The notes under the pieces are model-generated. The model worked only from the letters and a program-made list of their open reading frames with translations. It made no database searches and was not told where the DNA came from. Shown one piece after another: positions 1 to 7,978 of a DNA stretch of 11,954 nt; position 1 is the first letter of the stretch; each line of letters begins with the position of its first letter. Location of the stretch: contig CALIRN010000287.1 in NCBI GenBank assembly GCA_938042265.1, positions 1 through 11,954 on the forward strand. Reading direction: 5' to 3'. Source of the DNA: an uncultured Eubacteriaceae bacterium (GTDB lineage: Bacteria; Bacillota; Clostridia; Lachnospirales; CAG-274). A program made the translations under genes and the position numbers.

Positions 1-161
1 ACAAACAACATTTCTCAGTGTTTTATATCTGTTTTGGCGTTAATTATGATGTTTTTTAATTATAAATATACCTCAAAAGCTTTTATGTTACACTAATATT
101 TCAAAATTAGATTGACGTGATATAATATACTTTTCAATTTGCATGATATTAAATTAAACGG

Positions 162-190
162 TTGATAAACCCTTATTTTAAGTGTATACT
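162..190 (+). promoter_or_regulatory. Sigma-A-type promoter of the asp23-fakA-recG operon
   Basis: TTGATA at 162-167 and TATACT at 185-190 are separated by exactly 17 bp, each one base or so from the sigma-A consensus. The promoter lies about 40 bp before the first ATG and is followed by an AGGAGG ribosome site at 217-222. The remaining upstream DNA (1-161) is very AT-rich and shows no gene. A TATAAT at 121-126 has no well-spaced -35 box. Confidence 0.7.
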
Positions 191-231
191 ATAGTTGTAA
201 AAATGCAAAATTTATTAGGAGGTTTAAGTAT

Positions 232-588
232 ATGGCTGCAAAAATAAATAATGAGCTTGGACATATAACTATAGATAACGAGGTCATAGCACGTGTGGCA
301 GGTCTTGCCGCTACAGAGTGCTGCGGCGTTGTGGGTATGGCAATAAAAAACGTTAAAGACGGTATTGTACATCTGCTTAAAAAGGACTCTCTTACAAAGG
401 GCATCAGCCTTACGATTGATGAATCAGGGATTAAAATTGACCTTCACATAATAGTTGAATACGGTACAAACATTCCCGCCATTGCTGAAACCATTAGCTC
501 TACAGTTAAATATAAGGTAGAGGAGGCTGCGGATATTACCGTTTCCAGAATAAATATATTTGTTGAGGGTATCAGAGTTGATAACTGA
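232..588 (+). CDS. Asp23/Gls24 family envelope stress protein (YloU-like)
   Basis: This 118-residue protein has the compact alternating layout of the Asp23/Gls24 (DUF322) family. An N-terminal stretch carries GHITIDNEVIARVAGLAATE, followed by CCGVVGMA, a basic mid-section and a C-terminal VEEAADITVSRINIFVEGIRV strand. Length and order match the B. subtilis YloU type, which stands directly before yloV/fakA. Members are small soluble or membrane-tethered proteins linked to envelope stress; the exact role of the YloU branch is not known. The start is fixed by AGGAGG about 9 bases upstream of ATG. It is the first gene of an operon with the fakA-like gene, 24 bases downstream. Two adjacent cysteines (CC) near residue 31 are visible; I attach no function to them. 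Confidence 0.9.
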   Translation: MAAKINNELGHITIDNEVIARVAGLAATECCGVVGMAIKNVKDGIVHLLKKDSLTKGISLTIDESGIKIDLHIIVEYGTNIPAIAETISSTVKYKVEEAADITVSRINIFVEGIRVDN

Positions 589-612
589 TAGCCCTTTAAG
601 GAGGACAATGTT

Positions 613-2247
613 TTGAGTTTCACGACAATAGATGGTTATATGATGCGCCGTTTCATCATAAATGGTGCAAACCTCCTTATTAATAATAAGGATAGAATTG
701 ATGCGCTGAATGTTTTTCCCGTACCTGACGGTGATACCGGTACAAATATGTCCATGACTGCAGCTGCCGCCTCGGAATTTGCGCAGAAAACCAACTCACC
801 CAATATTTATGAGGTTGCAAAGGCAGCCTCAAACGGAGCCTTAAGAGGTGCCAGAGGCAACTCCGGTGTTATACTGTCACAGATTTTCAGAGGAATGGCA
901 AAGGGGTTGGAGGGTAAGGCAACCGCTGACTGCAAGGACCTTGCCGCAGCTCTTGAGTCAGCTAAGGAAACCGCCTACAAGGCAGTTATGAAGCCTAAGG
1001 AGGGTACAATACTTACAATAATAAGGGCGCTTGCCGATAAGGCACAGGAGGCTGCACAGAATACCGAAAGCATAGAGCAGTTTTTAAAGCTCATTATTTC
1101 CTACGCTGAAAGTGTACTTGCAACTACTCCCGATATGCTGCCCCAGCTTAAGCAGGCAGGTGTTGTTGACGCAGGCGGCAGCGGACTTTTACTTATTATA
1201 AAAGGCGGCTATGAAAATATCGGCATTGAAAACGAGCCGGCGGTAATCGGCAGCAAATCGGCTACATCGGAGCCGGCGCCCTCCGCTCTGTCTCAGGAGG
1301 AAATAAAGTTTGGCTATTGTACCGAATTTTTTGTTAACCTTGATTTACCTAATTCCGATGCGGAAAATGAGCTGAAAAGCTACCTGTCTAAAATAGGCGA
1401 CAGTCTTGTGGTAGTTGCCGATGATGATATTATCAAAATACACGTACACACAAACAATCCGGGACTTGCACTTGAGAGAGCCTTGAAAATAGGCAGCCTT
1501 GACAAAATTAAAATCGAAAATATGCGTATACAGCATACTAACCTAATCAGCTTTTCGGAACAGACAAAGCCTCAGCCCAAAAAAGACTTCGGCTTTGCTG
1601 CCGTAGCCTCCGGAGAGGGCTTAAGTGATATATTCAGGCAGCTTGGCTGTGACAGGATTATTACCGGCGGTCAGACCATGAACCCAAGCACAGAGGATAT
1701 ACTGGAGGCAGTCAATGCCATTAATGCCGATACAGTGTACATTCTGCCAAACAACAAAAATATTGTACTGGCAGCAAAGCAGGCGGCAGAAATGTGTAAA
1801 GATAAAAAAGCTTATGTTATAGAAAGCACCACTATTCCCCAAGGTATAAGCGCAATGGTTGCATTTATGCCTACGGAGACGGCAGAAAGCAACTTAAATG
1901 CAATGACGGAAGCAATGAGCTATGTTGCAACAGGTCAGGCAACCCACGCAGTACGCAGCACCATAATCGACGGCAAAGAGATAAACCAAGGAGACTATCT
2001 TTTTATGCTTGACGGAAGCATTCATAGTGTAAATAAAAACCTGACGGCAGGGCTTGAACAGCTTGTAAGCCATATGATAGAGGATAATGCAGATGCAGGG
2101 CTTGCAAGTATATATTACGGTGTGGACGTAAGGGAAAATGAGGCTGAAGGAATACTGGATATCTTAAGCAAAAAATTTGAGGATATTGAATTTGAGCTTC
2201 ACTTTGGCGGTCAGAGCGTGTATTACTATATAGTATCGGTGGAATAA
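613..2247 (+). CDS. fakA: DAK2 domain protein, FakA/YloV-like fatty acid kinase ATP-binding subunit
   Basis: This 544-residue protein has the full FakA architecture. An N-terminal DhaL/DAK2 kinase domain (about 1-200) contains VFPVPDGDTGTNMS, with Asp39 and Asp41 as the expected Mg-ATP ligands, and RGARGNSGVILSQI. A middle domain carries Cys236 and His277-Val-His279, the cysteine and HxH pattern that binds zinc in FakA. The C-terminal part (about 325-544) is DegV-like. With a FakB acyl carrier protein, FakA phosphorylates exogenous fatty acids for phospholipid synthesis; no fakB is in this window. The start is TTG: AAGGAGGAC at 598-606 sits 6 bases before it. The nearer ATG at 608 is out of frame and stops after two codons. 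recG begins two bases after its stop codon, implying translational coupling. Confidence 0.9.
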   Translation: MSFTTIDGYMMRRFIINGANLLINNKDRIDALNVFPVPDGDTGTNMSMTAAAASEFAQKTNSPNIYEVAKAASNGALRGARGNSGVILSQIFRGMAKGLEGKATADCKDLAAALESAKETAYKAVMKPKEGTILTIIRALADKAQEAAQNTESIEQFLKLIISYAESVLATTPDMLPQLKQAGVVDAGGSGLLLIIKGGYENIGIENEPAVIGSKSATSEPAPSALSQEEIKFGYCTEFFVNLDLPNSDAENELKSYLSKIGDSLVVVADDDIIKIHVHTNNPGLALERALKIGSLDKIKIENMRIQHTNLISFSEQTKPQPKKDFGFAAVASGEGLSDIFRQLGCDRIITGGQTMNPSTEDILEAVNAINADTVYILPNNKNIVLAAKQAAEMCKDKKAYVIESTTIPQGISAMVAFMPTETAESNLNAMTEAMSYVATGQATHAVRSTIIDGKEINQGDYLFMLDGSIHSVNKNLTAGLEQLVSHMIEDNADAGLASIYYGVDVRENEAEGILDILSKKFEDIEFELHFGGQSVYYYIVSVE

Positions 2248-2248
2248 T

Positions 2249-4306
2249 ATGCAGCTTACAAGCCCTGTTACGGAAATCAAAAATATAGGCGGGGAGAGAG
2301 AAAAGCTCCTCGCCTCGCTTAATATACACACAGTTGAAGATTTGGTTGAGTACTTTCCCCGTGATTATGATGACCGCAGTGAGGTTACCCAAATTTCAAA
2401 TTTAAAAACAGGCGAAATCTCTACTTTTACTGCCAAAATTGCCTCAGATGCTCAGGTTATGCGTATTAAAAAGCTTACAATAGCAAAAATACTGCTTACT
2501 GACGGCACAGGCAATATTGAGGCGGTATGGTACAATCAGCCTTATATGAAAAACAGCCTTAAGCCCGGTCAGCTTTATATGTTCACAGGCAAAATTACCG
2601 AAAAATATAACCGCCTGCAGGTGGACTCTCCCGAATTTGAGCCGCTTAAGCCCAACGGAGAACCAATCTCCGGCGGCAGAATTGTACCTGTCTACACCAC
2701 TACAAAAAAGCTGTCGCAAAAAATACTGCGCCAGCTCATAAAATCAGTGCTTGATGAGGCTGCACCCCATCTGACGGAATTTATACCCGAAAAAATACGC
2801 AGGCAGTACAAGCTTTGTCATCGCAGCTTTGCAATAAACAACATTCACTTTCCTCAAAATGACGAAAGCTTTTTTATGGCAAGAAACAGACTGGTCTTTG
2901 AGGAGCTGTTTTTACTGCAGACCAAGCTTTTACAGCTTAAGGGAACAGTACAGGCAAAGCCTGTTTCGGTAATAACGGATAATCTTGACCATGAGCCTGT
3001 ATTAAAGCAGCTCGGCTTTCCTCTTACCGGTGCCCAAAAAAGGGTCATTAAAGAAATTTGCAATGACTTTTCCGGCGGAGTCGTGATGAACAGGCTTATT
3101 CAGGGTGACGTTGGCTGCGGTAAAACAGCAGTGGCTATGATAGCCGCCTACATAGCGGTAAACAACGGTTATCAGACAGCACTAATGGCGCCTACGGATG
3201 TGCTTGCAACCCAGCATTACCAAAGCTTTTCACAAATATTTGACGGACTTGGCATAAAATGTGCCCTGCTTACCTCCTCATTGAAAAAGAGGGAAAAGCA
3301 GGCAGTTTATGACGCACTTGAAAACGGTGGAGCCGATATTGTTTTAGGCACCCACGCACTTATCCAGGATACTGTACATTTTAAAAGGCTTGGACTTGTA
3401 ATTACAGATGAACAGCACCGCTTTGGCGTACGTCAGCGCTCCGTGCTTACGGAAAAAGGAGATAATCCTCATGCACTGGTAATGACAGCTACCCCTATCC
3501 CACGCACCCTTGCGCTGATATTATATGGAGATTTGGATATATCAGTAATTGACGAGCTGCCTCCCGGCAGAGAGCATATTGATACCTTTGCGGTGCCAGC
3601 AAGCTATCATTCCAGAATTTACGGCTTTATCCGCAGGGAAATTGAAAAGGGCAGGCAGGCATATATTATTTGCCCTATGATTGAGGAAAACGAAAAGCTG
3701 CAGCTCAAGGCGGTTACCGAGTATGCACAGGAGCTGCAAAGCGGCGAATTTTCCGACTTAAAAGTAGATTTGCTCCACGGCAAAATGAAGGCTGATGAAA
3801 AGCAACAGATAATGACGGCATTTGCAGAAGGCAAAACCCACATACTTGTTTCCACCACGGTTATTGAGGTTGGCATAAATGTGCCAAATGCAACAATTAT
3901 GCTTATTGAAAATGCGGAGCGTTTCGGTCTTTCCGCCCTGCACCAGTTGAGAGGGCGTGTTGGCAGAGGCAAAGAAAAAAGCTATTGCATACTTGTAAGT
4001 GAGGCAAAAAACAAGGTAGCGCTTGAAAGGCTCAAAATTATGTGCTCCACCAACGATGGCTTTGTTATTTCCGAAAAGGATTTGTCCTTAAGAGGTCCCG
4101 GTGACTTTTTTGGCACAAGACAGCACGGTCTGCCCGAAATGAAAATTGCCAACCTTTACAGAGATATTAATATACTTAAGCTTGTACAACAGGCAAGCAT
4201 TGAGCTTTATAAAAATGACCCTGAACTGCTGTCAGAGGAAAATACGCCCCTAAAACAAAAAATAGCGGATATTTTTGACAGCGGCAGAGATAAAATCTGC
4301 CTGTAA
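2249..4306 (+). CDS. recG: ATP-dependent DNA helicase RecG
   Basis: At 685 residues this is a normal-length RecG, the double-stranded DNA translocase that reverses stalled forks and branch-migrates Holliday junctions. The N-terminal wedge/OB domain spans roughly 60-160. Helicase motifs follow in order: Walker A GDVGCGKT at 286-293, APTDVLA after it, DEQH box at 387-390 (DEQHRFGVRQR), motif III MTATPIPRTLAL from 412, and motif VI QLRGRVGRG from 566. The C-terminal region (DLSLRGPGDFFGTRQHGLPE) is the RecG-specific TRG-type segment. The ATG is one base past the fakA stop and has no strong ribosome site of its own, so translation probably depends on fakA. No clear terminator follows in the 117 bp before rsmD. 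Confidence 0.97.
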   Translation: MQLTSPVTEIKNIGGEREKLLASLNIHTVEDLVEYFPRDYDDRSEVTQISNLKTGEISTFTAKIASDAQVMRIKKLTIAKILLTDGTGNIEAVWYNQPYMKNSLKPGQLYMFTGKITEKYNRLQVDSPEFEPLKPNGEPISGGRIVPVYTTTKKLSQKILRQLIKSVLDEAAPHLTEFIPEKIRRQYKLCHRSFAINNIHFPQNDESFFMARNRLVFEELFLLQTKLLQLKGTVQAKPVSVITDNLDHEPVLKQLGFPLTGAQKRVIKEICNDFSGGVVMNRLIQGDVGCGKTAVAMIAAYIAVNNGYQTALMAPTDVLATQHYQSFSQIFDGLGIKCALLTSSLKKREKQAVYDALENGGADIVLGTHALIQDTVHFKRLGLVITDEQHRFGVRQRSVLTEKGDNPHALVMTATPIPRTLALILYGDLDISVIDELPPGREHIDTFAVPASYHSRIYGFIRREIEKGRQAYIICPMIEENEKLQLKAVTEYAQELQSGEFSDLKVDLLHGKMKADEKQQIMTAFAEGKTHILVSTTVIEVGINVPNATIMLIENAERFGLSALHQLRGRVGRGKEKSYCILVSEAKNKVALERLKIMCSTNDGFVISEKDLSLRGPGDFFGTRQHGLPEMKIANLYRDINILKLVQQASIELYKNDPELLSEENTPLKQKIADIFDSGRDKICL

Positions 4307-4360
4307 GTGCAATACAAGACATTGAGTTTAAAAACTTTTTCATTTTCTGGCGAAAAACTG

Positions 4361-4389
4361 TTTACTTATAACAAAATAAAATGTATAAT
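4361..4389 (+). promoter_or_regulatory. Sigma-A-type promoter before rsmD
   Basis: TTTACT at 4361-4366 and a perfect TATAAT at 4384-4389 are separated by 17 bp. They sit in an AT-rich gap between recG and rsmD, 34 bases before the rsmD ATG, so rsmD-coaD and the following gene probably form their own transcription unit. No hairpin terminator for recG precedes it, so read-through is possible. Confidence 0.7.
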
Positions 4390-4423
4390 AAACTATTATA
4401 AATAAAACTTAGGAGGAAGCTTT

Positions 4424-4987
4424 ATGCGTGTTATATCGGGACAGGCAAGGGGCTTAAAGCTGAAGGCTCCCGAGGGACTTGAAACACGCCCTACCACCGA
4501 CAAAATAAAGGAGTCCTTTTTTAACATAATCTCCCCTGAGCTTTATGAGGCTGAATTTCTTGATTTGTTCAGCGGTAGCGGCGGTATCGGTATTGAAGCA
4601 CTTTCAAGAGGCGCCCTGTCAGCCGTATTTGTGGATAACAGCCATAAAAGCACTGAGGTAATAAAAGATAACCTTACCCGCGCCCGACTTATGGACAAAG
4701 CGCAGGTAATAAAGGGTAACGTTTTATCCGTTATTGCCTCACTTGGTGTAGCAGGCAGACAATTTGATATTATATTTATGGATCCGCCTTATTCTAAAGG
4801 TCTTGTGGAGGCATCCCTTGATGCAATACATAATGCAGACATTTTAAAGGACGGCGGCTTTATTGTTGCAGAGCAGTCCGTCAATGAGCCTGAAATACAT
4901 ACTGACGGCTTTGAGGTTTACCGCATTAAGGACTATAAACGCACCACAAAAATGACTTTCCTCAGAAAAGCATCGGATAATCCCTGA
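4424..4987 (+). CDS. rsmD: 16S rRNA (guanine966-N2)-methyltransferase RsmD
   Basis: This 187-residue protein begins MRVISGQARGLKL and continues TRPTTDKIKESFFNII, the RsmD signature. The SAM-binding loop FLDLFSGSGGIGIEALSRG starts at residue 45, and the catalytic DPPY motif is at 120-123. RsmD methylates G966 of 16S rRNA in the small-subunit head, near the P-site tRNA. The start is supported by AGGAGG at 4411-4416, 7 bases before ATG. coaD follows after 28 bp; rsmD-coaD is a very common Firmicute pairing, which supports both assignments. Nothing looks truncated. Confidence 0.95.
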   Translation: MRVISGQARGLKLKAPEGLETRPTTDKIKESFFNIISPELYEAEFLDLFSGSGGIGIEALSRGALSAVFVDNSHKSTEVIKDNLTRARLMDKAQVIKGNVLSVIASLGVAGRQFDIIFMDPPYSKGLVEASLDAIHNADILKDGGFIVAEQSVNEPEIHTDGFEVYRIKDYKRTTKMTFLRKASDNP

Positions 4988-5015
4988 TTTTTTCTGACCA
5001 CACGGAGGACTAAAG

Positions 5016-5507
5016 ATGAAAAAAGCTATATATCCGGGCAGCTTTGACCCTACCACCAACGGTCATCTGGATATTATTACAAGGGCTGCTCAGTTTGTAG
5101 ATAAATTAGTTGTGGGGGTACTTGAAAACCCTTCAAAAACTCCTGTTTTTACAACAGGAGAAAGGGTAAATCAGCTTAAGGAATTAACCTGTGATATACC
5201 CAATGTTGAGGTAATGACTTTTTCGGGTCTTACAGTGGATTTTGCCCGTTCTATCGGCGCAAACCTTATAATAAGAGGCTTACGTGCCGTTACTGACTTT
5301 GAATACGAGTTTCAGATGGCACTTACCAACCGCAATCTTGCAGATGAAATAGAAACCATTTTTATACCGACCAGTGCTCACTGCCTTTACCTAAGCTCCA
5401 GCGTAGTTAAGGAGATTGCACTGTTCGGCGGCAATATTGATGATAAAGTGCCGGTAATAATCAGGGATGCATTACAGGCAAAATATAATGACAGGAGGAA
5501 ACAATAA
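5016..5507 (+). CDS. coaD: Phosphopantetheine adenylyltransferase CoaD
   Basis: This 163-residue cytoplasmic enzyme catalyses the penultimate step of coenzyme A synthesis, transferring AMP from ATP to 4'-phosphopantetheine. The nucleotidyltransferase signature YPGSFDPTTNGHLDII is at residues 6-21, with His17 in the T/HxGH position. RGLRAVTDFEYEFQMALTNR is the substrate-binding region, and YLSSSVVKEIA provides the second conserved nucleotide-binding loop. Length is typical. A GGAGG site stands 8-9 bases before the ATG. Its TAA stop overlaps the ATG of the next gene (TAATG), so those two proteins are translationally coupled. Confidence 0.97.
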   Translation: MKKAIYPGSFDPTTNGHLDIITRAAQFVDKLVVGVLENPSKTPVFTTGERVNQLKELTCDIPNVEVMTFSGLTVDFARSIGANLIIRGLRAVTDFEYEFQMALTNRNLADEIETIFIPTSAHCLYLSSSVVKEIALFGGNIDDKVPVIIRDALQAKYNDRRKQ

Positions 5508-6076
5508 TGGAGCAGAACGTACCTTCAATTACCAACTTGCTTGACGAGCTTGAGGATATGATAGAAAGGAGCCGCCCGGTACCGTTTTCAAGAAATATTA
5601 TGGTTAATGCCGATGATATTTCCGATATAATTGCGGAAATGAGGACAAATATGCCTAAACAGATTAAACAGGCTGAAAAAATTATCAGTAACTGCAACAG
5701 AAAGGTTGAGGAGGCTAACAATCAGGCTCAGACTATCCTTGAACAGGCAAGGACACAGGCACAGCAGCTTACAAGCGAGCATGAAATTACACAGCTTGCA
5801 CAGGAGGAGGCGGAGCATATAGTTGATTCCGCTTATGAGGAGGCTAAAAACCTGCGCCTCGGCGCCAAGGAATATGTAAAGGAACGTATGGCTGAAACCG
5901 AAGAGCGTCTTAACGATATGCTCGAAGCTTTCAGCAATAAATCAATTGAACTTCAAAGCTTTGTAAGCAACGAAGTTGAACAGTGCTATAAAATAAGACA
6001 GGGGCTCCTTGACGGCGTTGCTGACAATACCGATTATCTTGAGGATGACGGTGAATATGATGACGATGAGTATTAA
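5507..6076 (+). CDS. Coiled-coil protein of unknown function, coupled to coaD
   Basis: I do not recognise a named family with certainty. The 189-residue product has no signal peptide or membrane segment. Residues about 1-50 are a mixed acidic/hydrophobic head (ITNLLDELEDMIERSRPVPF). Residues about 50-160 are a long Gln/Glu/Ala-rich helix with heptad-like spacing, and the last 15 residues are almost all Asp/Glu/Tyr (DDGEYDDDEY). Similar helical proteins follow coaD in many clostridia and are often auto-named ATP synthase subunit b/H-like, which probably reflects coiled-coil composition rather than function. AGGAGG at 5493-5498 lies inside the coaD 3' end, and the ATG overlaps the coaD stop by one base. 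DivIVA-like scaffolding is an alternative, unsupported idea. Confidence 0.8.
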   Translation: MEQNVPSITNLLDELEDMIERSRPVPFSRNIMVNADDISDIIAEMRTNMPKQIKQAEKIISNCNRKVEEANNQAQTILEQARTQAQQLTSEHEITQLAQEEAEHIVDSAYEEAKNLRLGAKEYVKERMAETEERLNDMLEAFSNKSIELQSFVSNEVEQCYKIRQGLLDGVADNTDYLEDDGEYDDDEY

Positions 6077-6098
6077 TAATTAATACTCTTATACTAAT

Positions 6099-6139
6099 AA
6101 AAAGACTTTGCATAGCTTTAAATATTGCAAAGTCTTTTT
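6099..6139 (+). terminator. Bidirectional intrinsic terminator after the rsmD-coaD operon
   Basis: Arms AAAAAGACTTTGCA (6099-6112) and TGCAAAGTCTTTTT (6126-6139) form a perfect 14-bp stem with a 13-nt loop. The right arm ends in a T-run for the plus strand; the left arm gives the same on the minus strand. It lies between the coiled-coil gene and the convergent small gene, so it can stop transcription from both sides. Confidence 0.85.
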
Positions 6140-6180
6140 GTTGACAAAATTTTAGGGCAGAAATATTCGTACCCATAACC

Positions 6181-6263
6181 GACGGCATCAAGGCTGCCTC
6201 ACACGCAGCGGGAATTTAAGCCTGCACCGGATGCCTAATAAGCCTTTGGCTCCTTTTGCCGGT
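6181..6263. other. Non-coding stretch with several short hairpins
   Basis: Between the terminator at 6139 and the minus-strand stop codon at 6263 there is no reading frame. Three pairings are visible: GGCATC (6184-6189) with GATGCC (6230-6235), enclosing GCTGC (6193-6197) with GCAGC (6205-6209); ACCGG (6226-6230) with CCGGT (6259-6263), enclosing AGCC (6241-6244) with GGCT (6248-6251). The two outer pairings share a base at 6230. It may be a 3' untranslated structure of the minus-strand gene, a small RNA or a decayed repeat; nothing identifies it as a known RNA family. Confidence 0.3.
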
Positions 6264-6502
6264 TAAAGTGCCTGTCTGTTGCCAAAGTCAATACCCTTAT
6301 CGGTCAGCTTAATCCTCATACGCTTTTCGGTACGGCTTGCTATTATCAGCATACCCTCCTCCTCAAGCTTTTCAATAGCCTCAACATAGGACGCCTTTTC
6401 AAAGGCTTTTTTACCCTGAGGATAGTTAAAGGTATAGCTGTCACCACCTGTTACATAGGACTGATAGGCTCTGTCCAAAATTGTTTCCTCATATTTATTC
6501 AT
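6263..6502 (-). CDS. Small winged-helix-like protein, hypothetical
   Basis: The 79-residue product begins MNKYEETILDRAYQSYVTGG. The segment VEAIEKLEEEGMLIIASRTEKRMRIKLTDKGIDFG looks like a recognition helix followed by a two-stranded wing, as in MarR/PadR-type winged helices. I do not recognise the exact family. The start at 6502 is preferred because GAGGT lies 7 bases upstream; an in-frame ATG at 6544 would add 14 residues but has no ribosome site and overlaps a TATAAT (minus strand, 6525-6530). It is divergent from the MATE transporter across 78 bp, an arrangement typical of a local regulator, so it may control that pump. That is inference. Confidence 0.7.
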   Translation of the reverse strand: MNKYEETILDRAYQSYVTGGDSYTFNYPQGKKAFEKASYVEAIEKLEEEGMLIIASRTEKRMRIKLTDKGIDFGNRQAL

Positions 6503-6524
6503 ATAAGTTACCTCGCTGTTTTTT

Positions 6525-6538
6525 ATTATATTGTACAA
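6525..6538 (-). promoter_or_regulatory. Candidate -10 box and TTGTACAA palindrome between divergent genes
   Basis: On the minus strand TATAAT (6530-6525) is immediately preceded by the 8-bp palindrome TTGTACAA (6531-6538). The spot is between the small winged-helix-like gene and the MATE gene and could be a promoter plus operator. No convincing -35 box at 16-18 bp is visible, so confidence is low. Confidence 0.35.
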
Positions 6539-6580
6539 CAACAATCACAATTTTTCAATAAGTAAGAAGGAGTTGTTTTT

Positions 6581-7936
6581 GTGAACACATCCGATAAAAG
6601 GTTGGCAGAAGCGCCTCTGCCCTCACTGATATTAAGCCTTGCCATGCCCTCAATAGTGGCGCAGCTTATTAATCTGCTTTACAGCATTGTAGACCGTATT
6701 TATATAGGGCATATATCAGACTGCGGTGATATTGCACTGACAGGCATAGGCTTAACCTTGCCGGTTATTATGATTATATCAGCTTTCAGCGCCTTTGTAG
6801 GCTACGGCGGTGCACCTCTTGCCTCCATGCGTATGGGACACGGCGATTACAGCGGGGCGGAAAAAATACTTGGCTGCGGCTTTATGCTGCTTATTATATT
6901 TGCTCTTACAATAACCTGCGGAGTACGGATTTTTGAAGAGCAGCTTTTATATCTTTTTGGCGCAGGTCGGGAGAGCTATACCTATGCAAAGCAGTATCTT
7001 GACATTTATATTTTAGGTACGGTATTTGTACAACTAGCCCTTGGACTTAACCCTTATATTTCCTGTCAGGGCAAGTCAAAAACAGCTATGCTTTCCGTAC
7101 TTATAGGCGCAATAATAAACATTATACTTGACCCTGTATTTATTTTTGCCTTAAATATGGGGGTAAAGGGGGCAGCACTGGCAACCGTTATCTCCCAGAT
7201 GTCAAGTGCCGTATGGGTTCTTGCTTTCCTATGCTCAAAGCGCAGTATTATACGTATTAAGCCCGAAAATTTCCGTCTGAACGGAAAGACCCTGTTTTCA
7301 ATATTGTCCCTCGGTATATCACCCTTTATTATGCAGTCCACAGAAGGCCTTGTAAGTATTACCTTTAATTCGGGACTGCAAAAATACGGAGGAGAGCTTT
7401 ATGTAGGCTCTATGACCATACTTATGAGTATAATGCAGCTTTGTGTAATCCCCATGTCCGGCTTTACACAGGGTGTTCAGCCTATTATAAGCTATAACTA
7501 CGGCGCGGGCAATAATGACAGAATTTTAAAAACCTTTAAGATAACTGTAACCATTTGTCTTGGCTTTTCGCTTATTTCCTGCACTGCCATGTCATATTTT
7601 TCCGAAAGCTTTGTGCGTCTGTTCAATAACGAGCCTGAGTTAGTAGCACTGACCTCCAAAATGCTGCCCGTCTTTCTTTTTGGCATGAGTATTTTTGGTC
7701 TCCAACCCTCCTGCCAGTCTACCTTTATGGGCTTAGGACAGGCAAAAATTTCACTTTTTTTGGCTCTCTTAAGAAAGATTGTGCTGCTTATCCCCCTTGC
7801 AATAGTGCTGCCTGTTATTTTTAAAACACCTAAAAGCATCTATTATGCTGAGCCCGTTGCAGACGGTATTGCTTCACTTGTTACCTTTACTATTTTTATG
7901 CTTAATATTAAAAAGATTTTAAGTAAAATTGAATGA
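6581..7936 (+). CDS. MATE family multidrug/cation antiporter
   Basis: This 451-residue membrane protein has the length and roughly twelve hydrophobic segments expected of a MATE exporter, which extrudes drugs or metabolites in exchange for Na+ or H+. Family features seen are SLAMPSIVAQLINLLYSIVDRIYIGHI in the first helix region, GYGGAPLASMRMGHGDYSGAEKILG, GLNPYISCQGKSKTAMLSVLIGAIINIILDPVFIF, and the second-half repeat PMSGFTQGVQPIISYNYGAGN. The start is GTG, with AGAAGGAG about 8 bases upstream. The substrate cannot be deduced. It is divergent from a small winged-helix-like gene and convergent with sigE, from which it is separated by 42 bp. Confidence 0.93.
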   Translation: MNTSDKRLAEAPLPSLILSLAMPSIVAQLINLLYSIVDRIYIGHISDCGDIALTGIGLTLPVIMIISAFSAFVGYGGAPLASMRMGHGDYSGAEKILGCGFMLLIIFALTITCGVRIFEEQLLYLFGAGRESYTYAKQYLDIYILGTVFVQLALGLNPYISCQGKSKTAMLSVLIGAIINIILDPVFIFALNMGVKGAALATVISQMSSAVWVLAFLCSKRSIIRIKPENFRLNGKTLFSILSLGISPFIMQSTEGLVSITFNSGLQKYGGELYVGSMTILMSIMQLCVIPMSGFTQGVQPIISYNYGAGNNDRILKTFKITVTICLGFSLISCTAMSYFSESFVRLFNNEPELVALTSKMLPVFLFGMSIFGLQPSCQSTFMGLGQAKISLFLALLRKIVLLIPLAIVLPVIFKTPKSIYYAEPVADGIASLVTFTIFMLNIKKILSKIE

Positions 7937-7942
7937 TAAATT

Positions 7943-7971
7943 TAGTGTTTGGCTTACTGAGCTAAGCACTA
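7943..7971. terminator. Weak hairpin between convergent MATE and sigE genes
   Basis: Arms 7943-7954 and 7960-7971 pair over 12 bp (two G-U in one strand orientation) around a 5-nt loop. It sits between two convergent stop codons, as expected for a shared terminator. The following T-run is poor on both strands (GTTT on plus, AAATTTA on minus), so termination may be inefficient. Confidence 0.5.
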
Positions 7972-7978
7972 GTTTACC

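Noticed and set aside
112..126. TTGACG followed by TATAAT as a second promoter upstream of the asp23-like gene
   Set aside because: The two boxes are 3 bp apart, which cannot work as a -35/-10 pair.
3619..3972. 117-codon frame on the minus strand inside recG
   Set aside because: Fully covered by intact RecG helicase motifs on the plus strand.
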